Origin: Eutypa lata
Lineage: Eukaryota > Ascomycota > Sordariomycetes > Xylariales > Diatrypaceae
Length of the DNA stretch: 64,000 nt
Reading direction: 5' to 3'
NCBI GenBank assembly: GCA_022661535.1
Contig: JAKULF010000004.1
Span: 6,404,093 to 6,468,092, forward strand
In this document: piece by piece, positions 10,898 through 21,414 of the stretch
How positions within the stretch are numbered: the first letter of the stretch is position 1
Layout: every line of letters starts with the position of its first letter
The notes under the pieces: model-generated
Databases searched by the model: none
The model's input: the letters and a program-made list of their open reading frames with translations, nothing else
What the model was told of the DNA's origin: nothing
Translations under genes and position numbers: made by a program

Positions 10898-11471
10898 GAG
10901 TTATAACAGGGATATGTTTGGGGCCATGCTTACGGTTTAGAAATGATGAATAGTTACCAAGATGGTTACAACGGCAGCATAGGGGTTATAGGAAGGAAGA
11001 CAGCACGAGCACAGGCACGACCATTAGATTCAGGAGTTTTGGTTATATGATATACTGAACTGTACTGAAGACCATCAAGCAATTGACGTTAGAGCATGGC
11101 ATAACTATAGCATCCAGGCGGCATGAAGTCAGGGGACGCATTCGTTGAAGCTGCATGGTAAAGCGTTAGGGAGACATATATTTATAACATGTATAATCGA
11201 ACACATATCATCATCTCAATAGAAGAACTTTCTTAAAGTGGTGTTACGTAGGTATGCTTTCTGACAATCTTATATCATATGCTCTACAATCTTCATATAA
11301 AGGGTGGACTATGCATGTGCGGTTATAAGACATGAAACTTTAACCGGATTGCATTATTTCCTTCAAGTATATGATACCTATGCTAACTAGCAAGACGATG
11401 AACGCCATCTCAAAATCGCTAGCCGCCGATGAGTTTGACCGGATTTTATAAATATTATTATGCCCGTCCAT
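10898..11471. other. Intergenic between convergent lipase and transcription factor genes
   Basis: The 3' flanks of two converging genes. AT-rich with no coding signal; the feature of note is the hairpin that follows at 11472-11532. Confidence 0.5.
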
Positions 11472-11532
11472 ATAACGTCCCAAACCCCAACCCGGACCAA
11501 ACAGGGATCCGGATTGAGGTCTGGGACGTTAT
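11472..11532 (-). other. 27-bp inverted repeat with 7-nt loop, 3' of the transcription factor
   Basis: Left arm 11472-11498, right arm 11506-11532, loop 11499-11505. Of 27 pairs, 23 are Watson-Crick. The other four (11483/11521, 11487/11517, 11491/11513, 11497/11507) are A-C mismatches if the plus strand folds but G-U wobbles if the minus strand is transcribed. The minus strand is the sense strand of the transcription factor, whose stop codon is 52 nt away, so its 3' UTR would fold into an uninterrupted 27-bp stem. Confidence 0.7.
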
Positions 11533-11583
11533 CTGTTAGGCGACATTTATAGGTAACACGGACGTTATCAAATACGATCTGCA

Positions 11584-14500
11584 TCAATAATCATTATTCA
11601 GCCCTCCAGAAAGCAGATCTTCTGTCCCCGGGAATCCCATCCAGGGATTGAACGCGAGCCCACGCTGCTGCTCGCTCTCATCATGCATACCCACAGCCGA
11701 CACCACAGAGTCATTAACAGCGCCGGCAGAAGTAAGATACGCGTGGCTCTGCGATACTGCTGCTGCCGACGATGTATTCCAAGCCGCCTCGGCACCAGCA
11801 GCAGACGACGTCGTCGTAGGAGTCGCCCGACTACTGCTGAACGAGGGGCTCTCACGGGAACTCCCACCGCCGCCGGCATGTTGGGGTCGAATAGCGACAC
11901 CATTTCCACCGGTACTACCTACTCCTATTCCATGTTGCTGCTGCTGCTGCTGCTGCTGGTGGTGTTGTTGTTGCGATACGTTGTTATTATTATTGTTGTT
12001 GTTGTTATTGTTATTCTCGGAAGACGATGACGGCGCCGCGATATCGTGGCTGTCGTCGACGAAGTCTGACTGCAGCAGTAGACTCTGGATCGATAGCCGC
12101 TGCCGCGAGTTCGCGAACTGCGACACCCCCAACGCCACGCGCTGCGGTGGCGGGTCCGGCTCTGATATGGCTTCTCTCGCTTGCAGCGCTAGTCGGACCG
12201 AGTAGCTCGATATTAGACGTTCTAATTCCTTCCGCTGTTATGTAGCAACAAACAGAAGAAGAAGAAAATAGGATTAGCACTCGCCTGCACTGGATCCGGA
12301 TTGTCTCGTTCGATACCTATAGGTTGGTTCTTGTGGGGTGGGATGGGATGGGATGGGATGGGGCTTGCTTTGCTTGTTCTACTTACCATCGGCTGTATCG
12401 GCGCAGAGGACGGGAAGTACTTCGTGATGATATGCAGGCATGTCCTCGCCTTTGCGATCGCTGCGTCTGCGTCGGGTGTTTTTGACAAGTCGTCGGGCGA
12501 CGCGGGCATGCGTGAGCGGAACAGGATGATACGAGCGCTTTCAAAAGCACATACTGTAAGCAACATCTGGGGTCAGCAAACACATATCTTCAAATTACAG
12601 ATAGATAATGCATCGAGGCAACAGGGTTTGTTTCTTTAAGGGCCCCCTTTCTTCCCGAAGAAGCAAGCCCATTCTGGTAAATTCGCTTCAACTTCTGGAT
12701 ATATTCACACGCAGGGTGGGCTAGACTGAGCATTGAGAGATTGAGAGTTGGATACTGAGGGTCGCTTACCGGCAGCATCGCGCTCGAGATGGCGATAGTC
12801 GTCAGGCCTCCCGTAGTTCACGAAGTCGGTGAGCACACGCACGATCTCCTCGGCGTGCTCGAGGCACCGCTGCTGCATCCGTGCTCGTTCGTGTGGGTAG
12901 ATATGAGCTAGCGCTAGGGGTGGTGCCGCCTCGCTGTAGCCTTCCATGAAGATCCGGTATAAGTCGCAATGGCATTGGTGCCAGGACATGTGGACCATGA
13001 TATATTGTGCTTGCCATCTAGAAAACAAGGTTAACTACTAGCCAAAGTCGATTCTGAGGAGGGCTACTAGAGGTCTAGGCCACTTTCAAGGATGGGATGA
13101 TGAGACACAGACTGCTACTTACCTGCATGCAGCCAGCCCAGCTGCCGAATACTCATCGGGTGGTCTTAATGAAGTTTTGAGATACTGGAGGTGGTTTTCA
13201 AACCGCCTAATGGAATCACCAATCGAGGAGGACGGCTCTTCTCCTAGTCCTATTCGACGGATAAACCTGTCGCGCTATGTTAGCTAACGAAAGGCAGAGA
13301 TAGTATCAGTGCAGTACCTAAAGACAGCTCTCCGTGCCGAGGTTAATCGCAGAAAGGTACCGCGTAAGCCTACTGCTAGCTGGTTTGGGGATGGGTCAAG
13401 CTGAAGAAATCCAGTCTGGCTAAACTGTCCGGCCTCGAAGAGATCATCGTCGCAAGGCAACTGCATGTGGATTGTCTCCTCAGGGCATAGCTCGAATTCT
13501 CTTAAGCCGACGCAGAAGAAGTCGTCGAGTAGGTATAATGACCAGAATAGGCGACGTCTAGCTTCTCTAAACAAAATTTGCAGTCAGTAGATAGCCCCTT
13601 AAAATACGCGAACGAGGAATGAAAGCTGAAGAGAACGATTCGGACTAGATGCCAATGAATGAACACTCACTGTGCTACGGGCAATAGCTCCGAGCGTTCG
13701 TAATTCAGACGAAGAGCCACGGCCGTCCTGGCTGCAAGGGCTGCCAACATGAAGGCGGTGGGGAATTCTCCGCTCTCGACTCGGTAGTGGATAGTAAGCA
13801 GGAGCGCCTGGAGATGGAAGATAGAAGGACGGCCAAGCTGCTGCAATATCACCTGCTCGGCCTGCTGAACCCATAGGTCGTGGCACAGAGACGAGCGGTG
13901 CAGCTGTAGAGCCGTCAGCGCACATATGGCTAGCTTCAATGGCTCGTTTATCGTCCCGTCTCTACATCGCTGAACGACAGTCGGTTGGTGCAAGAACGCA
14001 TACGATGGTAGAGGATATAAGTGGCGGAAGTAGTCCTCCACCAGCTCCAGAGCCGTGTCCGGCTCCGGCGAAGCCCCGTCCACGGACCCGAGCAGGTCGA
14101 TCGCCGAGACGGACTGAGCACTCTGACTACCCCCTCCAGCAGCCGCGGCAAGCGGCGTGCGAGACTCGCTATCGGTACGAGCGCTACCACTACCACCGAT
14201 AGATTCGGATCCGTCGACTGCTGCCGAACTACTACCGAGCTTCCTCGCCTTCGGGTAAGTGCATTTGCGTCCCTTGCGTGTGCAGTTCGAACAGCTGGGG
14301 AGTTCGCCTAAGCACCGCGTCTTCTTGAGGTGGCACTGGCTACATGCCTGCGTCCGGCGGCGGGGCTCCGGCGGCTTCAGCACGTACTATCCCAGCAGGT
14401 AGTTCAGCTGCTAGAACGAGCACTCGAAGTTGAGCCGCTCGCAATTCCAGCAGACGTCCTGTCAGCCGTCGCAACGGACCTTGAATGCGAAAATCTGTTA

Positions 14501-14773
14501 GTACATGAAGTAGGTATGTGGGGAATCTACAATACGATGTCTGGGTAGGTTTCATGAAAGTCAGACCTTTCGTATCCTGCATTGCGAGCAGGTGGCACGT
14601 TTGCCGGGCAAATCGGAAGATGACGCCGGGGGTCCCGCTCCGGCGCCGGATCGGAGATCATGTTGCTGTTGCTGTTGCTGTTGCTGCTCCGGGCCCCCCT
14701 CTACGTCTCGGGTTGTTCTATGGGCGCTACTGGTGCTTTCCAATGGACGTAGAGGGCGAGGAGGAGCAGTCAT
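11584..14773 (-). CDS. Zn2Cys6 transcription factor with fungal_trans domain; first of two zinc clusters interrupted
   Basis: Seven exons on the minus strand: 14773-14567, 14479-13671, 13566-13318, 13266-13123, 13017-12770, 12553-12387 and 12234-11584. Together they give 825 codons including the stop, in phase throughout. Exon 1 carries a poly-Q tract and the start of a Zn2Cys6 cluster (CSQCRIRK). Exon 2 continues it (VRCDG, CWNCERLNFEC) but has in-frame TGA (14464-14462) and TAG codons (14413-14411, 14389-14387). A second, complete cluster then follows (ACSQCHLKKTRC, CSNCTRKGRKC), then a fungal_trans middle domain (EARRRLFWSLYLLDD) and a C-terminus with poly-N and poly-Q. Using the TAG at 14389-14387 as splice acceptor removes all three stops and gives a 793-residue, single-cluster protein. 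It is therefore either a working gene that splices out its first cluster, or a recent pseudogene. Targets are unknown; the divergent transporter is a candidate. Confidence 0.78.
12336..12363 (+). repeat. GGGAT pentamer run inside a transcription factor intron
   Basis: Repeated GGGAT units flanked by GGGG lie in the intron between exons 6 and 7, on the template strand of the gene. The G-run spacing would allow a G-quadruplex. Confidence 0.6.
14387..14479 (-). pseudogene. Decayed half of the first Zn2Cys6 cluster
   Basis: Thirty-one codons that keep the Cys spacing of a Zn2Cys6 second half but contain TGA and two TAG codons. Both TAGs sit where CAG (Gln) would fit, which is a CpA-to-TpA change. 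The upstream intron (14566-14480) has a perfect TACTAAC branch site and a CAAG acceptor, so this piece was a normal exon part. It may now be skipped. Confidence 0.6.
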
Positions 14774-16091
14774 CGGCAATAAAAAAAGCAATAATGCAGA
14801 AAATCGGCGACCAACAGAGCATAGAACATGCGTGCGAAGTTTCGGTCCGTTTGTATTGGAATCCCGTCCCCTTCAACACCACCTAAGACTCTGAAAGGCT
14901 CTGGACCAGCCAAGGAGACAACTTGTGTAGACAGAGACCTACAGAACAAGCCCAGGGTTATTGGTTGCTCTTTTCTTTTTCCCTTCTCGGGATATTCCTA
15001 TCACCCTTCCACCGTGTGTAACTCGAACACGTTCGAGGAAACGGGGCTAAGCTGTGACCTTACTGGGTTCCCTAAGAGCCTCGGAGGTTCTGTAGCGGAT
15101 CGTCCAATCGCTGGCTCGAGTGACCGAGTCCCCGATAGCTCGTGTTTACATTCGCACGAGGGTCGATCGGGCCTGACTTGGCGGAACTTGGGAGATTGCG
15201 GGGAAAATAGCTGGGGTATTTAAATACTCTGGGGTAGACGCTATGGGGTAACTTGTTGTCTCAAGTACAATACAACTGTCTTAGTCTAGTTTAGGCTGCT
15301 TAAGAAGGTTTCAGCGTTTTCGGCGGAGAGAAGAGATTCAAGAACTCTGCCAAAGGAGTGCAATCTGCCTTTATCGTCGGTTTTTGCTCGAGTCGTTGCA
15401 TTTTGCTGAGAAGAAAGGGGAATTGGATTGCTCTAAATCGTCATCTGAGCCCCCCAAGTGCGCTGAGGACATACAGGGATGAGATCTCGTCATCCCTAGC
15501 GCGAATGTCACAAACCGCCGTACTGCAACCTAAACAAATAACACCCACAACCCGAAGCCGAGCGTATTGGCACAGCCCTAGCGTCCTACGGAGCGCAGGA
15601 AGTGCTTGATTTACTCACCCGTTAAGCGGGCTTGGTGAGGCTACCTCTATTCGGTTCGTGGCAGCCTCATAACTACCCACACTGTAAGTCGGGTAACGAT
15701 GAGAGCCATGTTGGCACTCCTGCTGTACTGTATTGAGTTAATGTTTGGGAGTAGGTCGTGACACTGAAATTATAACGTTTACGAAGTAAATTGATCACCT
15801 TGGGTCTTCTTAAGGCGACCAGCTGGTTGCTTTCTTCTTCTACGGCCGGACTCATATCTTTCTACAGTAATCCTAAATCTGATCGGGCTTGGCGCTGCAA
15901 CTGTCTGGAGACAGACCCCTACACCGCAACAGCAATCGCCAGTTTTATACCAAAGTCATTCACGAACCCGTGTACGTCTAAAAGCGTTCCTCATCGGCCC
16001 AGCGTTTGACAACCTTTAAATATCGGGTCTACGGGGGGTGTCAACATTGTATGCCCAGCCTTCTCAACTGCGCGCAGCACGCTTTTTCAAG
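14774..16091. other. Shared divergent upstream region of transcription factor and transporter
   Basis: This 1.3 kb lies between two outward-facing start codons. I see no gene. It contains several CGG/CCG triplets (for example near 15088, 15321 and 15843), the half-site of Zn2Cys6 proteins, but this is not more than composition might give. The last 500 nt precede the transporter ATG. Confidence 0.45.
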
Positions 16092-18453
16092 ATGGGGAAG
16101 AGCTTGGGCACCTTCAGGGCCATTTACCTGGTCGCACTTTGCTGCGTCGGCAGTTTCTTATTTGCGTAAGGATATCCTCCTTCAGCATTAGTTGGATCAG
16201 GGCTAATTCTGATATAGCTACGACACGGGCGTCATCGGCGGTGTTTTGACCTTGCAGTCTTTCCAGGATGATTTCAATATCACTGCCGCCAATAGAGCAA
16301 CCGTTGCCTCCAACGCAACAAGCCTTCTACAAGCTGGGGGTACGCACGTCAAATATTCTCCCTCATAACCCTCCCCGGTTCGTCGATGCCTGAACTCACA
16401 GTATATTTAGCCTTTTTCGCTTGCTTCTTTGTCTGGCCATTCACGGCACGGTTCGGTCGTCGGTGGTCTATCGCTCTTGCATCACTCATATTCTGTATCG
16501 GGGGTATCGTCCAAGTCCTCAATACTCATTCGCTAGCGGCATTTTATGTTGCTAGAGTGGTTAGCGGTGTTGGTGTAGGAAGTAAGCAACTCTTCAATTT
16601 AAATACAGTTGCTCATATTGAAAGTCTACTATGGTACTATGCTAACCACACACAATGTAATAGTGGCAACTGTCATTATCCCAATGTATTCGGGTAAGCA
16701 TTTACCACAACTGCTTTAAGTAGGCGATGAATCTATCCAACTAACCCACACTAGCCGAAATGGCACCGAAGGAGATACGAGGCAAGCTGGGTTCGATGTT
16801 CCATTTCTTTTTCACTTGTGGTGTTATGACGTCGTACTGGATAGATTACGGTGTGTCAGAGAACATGCCGGCAACTTCAAAACAGTGGCAAATTCCTATC
16901 GGGCTTCAGGTAAGCATCCAGGGCCCTCTTTATATGGCGCTTAGGGGTCGTGATGTTTTGAGGATTCATTGACAACGAGTCCCCTGCGTGGGCTTATGGT
17001 GCATGGGGATGTCTTGAATATCATCGGGGAGCGATCACTAACTCGAAAATGGTATATAGCTAGTTCCTGGTGGTATCCTAGGTCTCGGTATGTTACTAAC
17101 CAAGGAGAGTACGCGTTGGCTTGCGAAGACTGGTGAGACCGACCAGGCTCTGCAGTCTCTCATCTGGGTTCGAGGAGGCGAAGACACCACGGCAGTGCGA
17201 GAAGAGTAGGCATTGTCTGTTCAATCCAGCCATAAAGAGTTGCAACTAATTTATTCTATCAGATTTGCTGAGATCCTCGCGGGCATCCACGAGGAGGAAC
17301 GAGTCACACAAGGCATCACCTGGAGAGAGCTCTGTCTCCCGGCCAACCGGTTTCGTCTCATACTTGCGATGACGCTTCAGCTCGGTGCCCAGCTCACAGG
17401 CAATACTTCACTAGCTTACTGTAAGTTGGATCTCTACGTAGACCTCCTTTGAGTAGAGACACCTAAAACTAACACTCGCAGATGCACCGCAAATTTTCAA
17501 AGCCGTCGGCGCTGGCGATTCTAGTCTCCTAATGAGCGGATTCTTCGGTGTTGTCAAAGTTGTGTCATGCTTGTTCTTCCTGTTATTTTTAGTTGAGAGA
17601 ATCGGGCGTCGCGGTTCTCTACTTGGCGGTGCTTTCCTCATGGGCACTTTCATGCTCATCATTGCGGTCCTATCAGCGCGGTATCCTCCGGTAGAGGGCC
17701 AGGGCGTCACTCCCACCGGGGCCGCCTCTGTAGCAATGGTCTACCTAGAAGCAAGTCAGTACTAAATTATTTCCTGCTTATTTATTTCGCTGATTCAACC
17801 CCCCCTATACGATATCTCTGCTACAGAGGGTAGAGCTAACAGAGCCTACAGTGAGCTTCAATATTTCATGGGGGCCTGTGCCATGGGTAAGTACACAACC
17901 CAGGGGTAAGACATGGTCAAATCGATGATACCTGCTTACGTTATCCCAGCTTTACATGGGCGAAATTTTCCCCTCGAGGATTCGCGAAGCAGGCATTGCA
18001 GGTATATTTTCAACCCTATACCCGATCTCTTTTTATGATGGCGAGTTAATAATAAATAGTTGGTACGGCCACGCAATGGCTATTCAACTTCGTATTTTCC
18101 CAGATAACACCCCGCGCAATAGAGAACATTGGGTGGAAAACCTTCTTGATGTTTTGCATTTTCAATTGGGCGTTGGTGGCCTATACCTGGTTCTTCATTA
18201 AGGAGGTGAGTAGTTACATGAACCCAAGAAAGTATTTTCTGCTGACAATACGAAAGACGAAGGGCAAGTCCTTGGAAGAAATGGAAGATTGTAGGTGGAC
18301 TCGATATTGGCAGCGAGCTGCTGACCAGGGCGAAGTGCTAACTTCTAGTCAGTGTTCGGTTCATACGCTACAGCAATTGATGTGGGCAAGGTCCATAGAC
18401 AGGTACACAATGATGCTCGACAACCTGAGGCGCAGAGAGAGGAGATTGCGTAG
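16092..18453 (+). CDS. MFS sugar/quinate transporter, 13 exons
   Basis: Exons: 16092-16165, 16218-16339, 16411-16581, 16664-16693, 16755-16909, 17060-17205, 17263-17420, 17482-17754, 17852-17886, 17950-18001, 18060-18205, 18257-18290 and 18353-18453. The joined frame is 498 codons with no stop, and every join restores family sequence. Sugar-porter landmarks: FAYDTGVIGG in TM1, RFGRRW in the loop 2-3, KESTRWL (usually PESPRWL) after TM6, YYAPQIF in TM7, ERIGRRG in the loop 8-9, WGPVPWLYMGEIFP in TM10, and ETKGKSLEEME after TM12. This pattern fits the fungal quinate-permease-like subgroup of plasma-membrane hexose/quinate importers; the actual substrate is unknown. Three exons are only 30-35 nt long. 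It is transcribed away from the Zn2Cys6 gene, so co-regulation is plausible. Confidence 0.88.
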
Positions 18454-19071
18454 AGAGGGAAGCTCGGTGTTCCAAGAATTTATCTATGATCTAAAGCTAT
18501 TTCCTCGCAACGGAGATGGCGGAAGAATGTCCATACTTGCAAGCTCTTATCCTTTGAATTATAGCTAGCTTCCGGCCTCGAACTCCGGGTGTCGGTGAAC
18601 TAGATATCCAACGTAACTGGCGTTGTTTCAGTGTAATCGTCAAAATACGTCACCGCTTCACACCACTTCCCCACTATACATTCTTGTAGTATTGTTTTCA
18701 TAGGTTCCCGGGTTCAGCTAATCTAACAAATCGATATCGCACATATAGCAGAGGGACACAATGACTTGGTCTGGGTTAAGCTTCCGAAGGCAGTTGAAAA
18801 CATACATTGCCTGAATATCTATAGACAAGACTGATAGGTACACAACTTAATCTCCGAAAATAGGGTTGTCTACTCCCTCTACTTGTCCATGTGCTTTTCA
18901 TTTCCTATTTTTCTACCGGATATATCAAAGGGGAATAAAACCCCCCCACTTAGCTCTAGTTCAGAAAATTGACTAGAGTAGGACCGGACATACCTCGCCT
19001 TATAGGCTAAAATAAGTTCGATGCAACCCATCCCATAATTCGGCTGTCGCCTTTGGCGCCTGTCAATCTAT
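18454..19071. other. Intergenic, no gene seen
   Basis: The 3' flank of the transporter and 5' flank of the tRNA. A-tracts and a CCCCCCC run near 18940; nothing coding. Confidence 0.5.
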
Positions 19072-19186
19072 GGCCGCTTGGCCCAATGGTAAGGCGTCTG
19101 ACTACGATACGATGCTGTTGCTTTCCTCAAGCGACAACATAAGAAAAGTTATCAGGAGATTCTGGGTTCGAGCCCCAGGGTGGTCA
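19072..19186 (+). tRNA. tRNA-Arg (anticodon ACG) with 43-nt intron
   Basis: The acceptor stem 19072-19078 pairs with 19179-19185 (three G-U pairs), with discriminator A19186. The D arm is GCC/GGC around AATGG. The anticodon stem is TCTGA/TCAGG with loop CTACGA-A, and anticodon ACG at 19104-19106. The T arm is CTGGG-TTCGAGC-CCCAG. The loop is split after position 37 by an intron at 19108-19150, the standard nuclear position, which can form a TGTTG/CAACA hairpin. The mature length is 72 nt without CCA, as expected in a eukaryote. A T-rich Pol III terminator follows (TTTCTTTTT from 19192). Confidence 0.88.
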
Positions 19187-21414
19187 CAAAATTTCTTTTT
19201 GCTCCTTTTAAGAGGGTTTGATTATTGTTGTCTTTTCGTGGTTAGAAGTATTCGTTTTCCTTTGATTGCTTTCATTCATAGGACCCTCGGGTGTATTCCG
19301 GCTAAGAAATTTTTATATTATGGCAGCAACCTTAGTTGTATATTCTTTTGACCCAGTTTTCAAGTACAATTGCTAAGTCAAAGGGATAAAAACTAGTCAC
19401 TTTATTATAAATTCGCGCATTAAATACCATACCTATGGTCTCTATTCCTCGTGACGGAATTCATTCTCAACTCTATTAAAGCCGCGGTAAACAAGGGATT
19501 ATACTTTAGGGTTATATAAGAACCTCCCTCTCTTAGTAGACATGCAACGATAGCAACTACAAATGTACTGATTTATACACATTAAGACATGTCGATAACC
19601 TGGAGATGACAAGGGATATATACAGAAAATGTAGCTATGGTTTAATATTACGTTACATTTATTTGTATACCTTTCATACATGGTTTCAGAAGCAAGGATG
19701 GGCTTCCGTATACCACACAACCTATATATTGACTTTTATCCATAACCTTGTCTATGGACCGTTGTAACATACATGCTTAGTGTACCATGAGAAGATTCAG
19801 GACTGTAGATGCGATGAGCTAGATATAAGATGGTCCAAATATATTTTTCATAAGTCTTTGTCCACTTCCCTCTTTCGGTCTTGTCTGCATCCGAATATGT
19901 CATCCAAGCTAAAGTGACTACTGTAGAAAGATAAGAGTGTTGTTGTTGAAGAGGTGAGCAGCCGCGCAGGATAGACATAGACCCCCTTTAAAACCGCTAA
20001 TATCTTCCCTCGGGTTATTAACTGAATCAGACTTTACTATTCCGAACTATAAAGGCTACTAGTATATATAGGATGCTTCTTAGGCCCCGTGAATTCGGTG
20101 GATGCATACTTGACTCCTCGGCTGATTGAACGAAGTTCCGCCGGCTATCTCTTTGTTTCTCGGCGAAGACATCTTGCCATCTACTATAAAGATTTATTGC
20201 AAAGGCTACTTGGTGAATGACCACGTCGTAAAAACATGATATTACATAGACATATATTTGAGAAAAGTATCCTGCGCATATACACGGCATATTAGACTCA
20301 AAGGGCTGTTCTCCAGTAAGAACGACCGTGACATTCCTTAGTAACACAAAGGTGTGGTCAAAAAATAGGCCCAGGCCCTGGCTGCAAGGGATCTGAATAG
20401 GAGCCAATCAAAGAGGGCCTGTTTAAAATGAATCAACACGAACTGGACTCTATTATGTCATTAGCATTCATTGTTTCAATTAACCCCAGATTCTTCAATC
20501 CACTAGCGCTGAAGAATGTCGCCCCTCGCCGGAATTGACGTGGGCCGAATCGGTCCTTGCGACATCCGTGAACTAGTTAATTGCACTTGTGTCTTTTCCT
20601 CAACAAAGACTGAAAGGTAAACTATACGTCGTACTGTCATTAAGCCCGATGTCGAAAGCAGCTCAAACGAGATTTGCCCCTAGGCCCTGGGGGGAAGCTT
20701 CTCGGAAAGCTTCTCGCTCCTGGAGCTTCTACCGGCTAGCGCTGTGCCGATTTTAAAGTATCGCGGTTGTCGGGTATAGTGGCAATAGGATAATATGACA
20801 TTCGTCGAATGTTTCTAATATTGTGTATGAGAGGAATGCGGCTGCACTGACAATTCCAAATTGATAATCAAAGTATGGCTTGCTACAGTACTTGATCTCA
20901 CTAGACGATGTCTGAGACTGTACGAGAACGGCACCCTCCTGCCAAGAACGCCATATAGTACCTCAGGTCTAGATGCCTCAAGGAGAAGCCTCATGTCACC
21001 TACCTCGGGGTAATTTGACTAACTTATTAGTCGCCGTGCTTTTGATGATCTAGAGAGAACCTATCTACCCGGTATGCACTACATCGATCTTAGACTACGT
21101 ACGGATAGGTACCTTGCCGGTGGCCAGCAAGCCCATATCGAGAGATCAACAGACCTTCAGCGAATCACAAGTATAAAATTAGTGAGCATCGCGCTAGCTT
21201 ACATTCCTGATCCTTGTGGACATTGGGTAAGATTCCACGGGGAAGCTTGTTGTCGAATATCAACGGAAGCGGCAATGGCAAAATGAACAATCTTAAAGAG
21301 CTCACGTTGGCCCCCCCAAAGTGTAATAATTTCCAGATTCCCCTTTGGTCTTTCAAATAATCCTCAACTCACCCACCTTGTATACACCTTCTCACAAAAA
21401 TTATACTGTTCAAC
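19187..21414. other. Long intergenic region, no supported gene
   Basis: 2.2 kb. The longest frame (minus strand, 20027-20407, 126 codons) has no recognisable domain and lacks coding-like composition. There is a direct repeat AAGCTTCTCG near 20695-20720. The last 80 nt form a pyrimidine-rich leader before the secreted-protein ATG. Confidence 0.45.

Noticed and set aside
11648..12205. Plus-strand frame rich in Cys and Leu
   Set aside because: It is the antisense of the poly-Q/poly-N exon of the transcription factor.
15358..16009. Small plus-strand frames upstream of the transporter
   Set aside because: They do not join to the transporter frame and have no recognisable content; treated as promoter region.
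16401..16410. CAG acceptor at 16399-16401 for transporter exon 3
   Set aside because: Using the TTTAG ending at 16410 gives QAGAFFACFF, which fits the family better.
16386..18568. Reading the transporter as a frameshifted pseudogene
   Set aside because: Thirteen exons with standard splice sites join to one open frame, so the breaks are introns.
20027..20407. 126-codon minus-strand frame
   Set aside because: Composition and lack of any familiar motif suggest chance; no neighbouring exon found.
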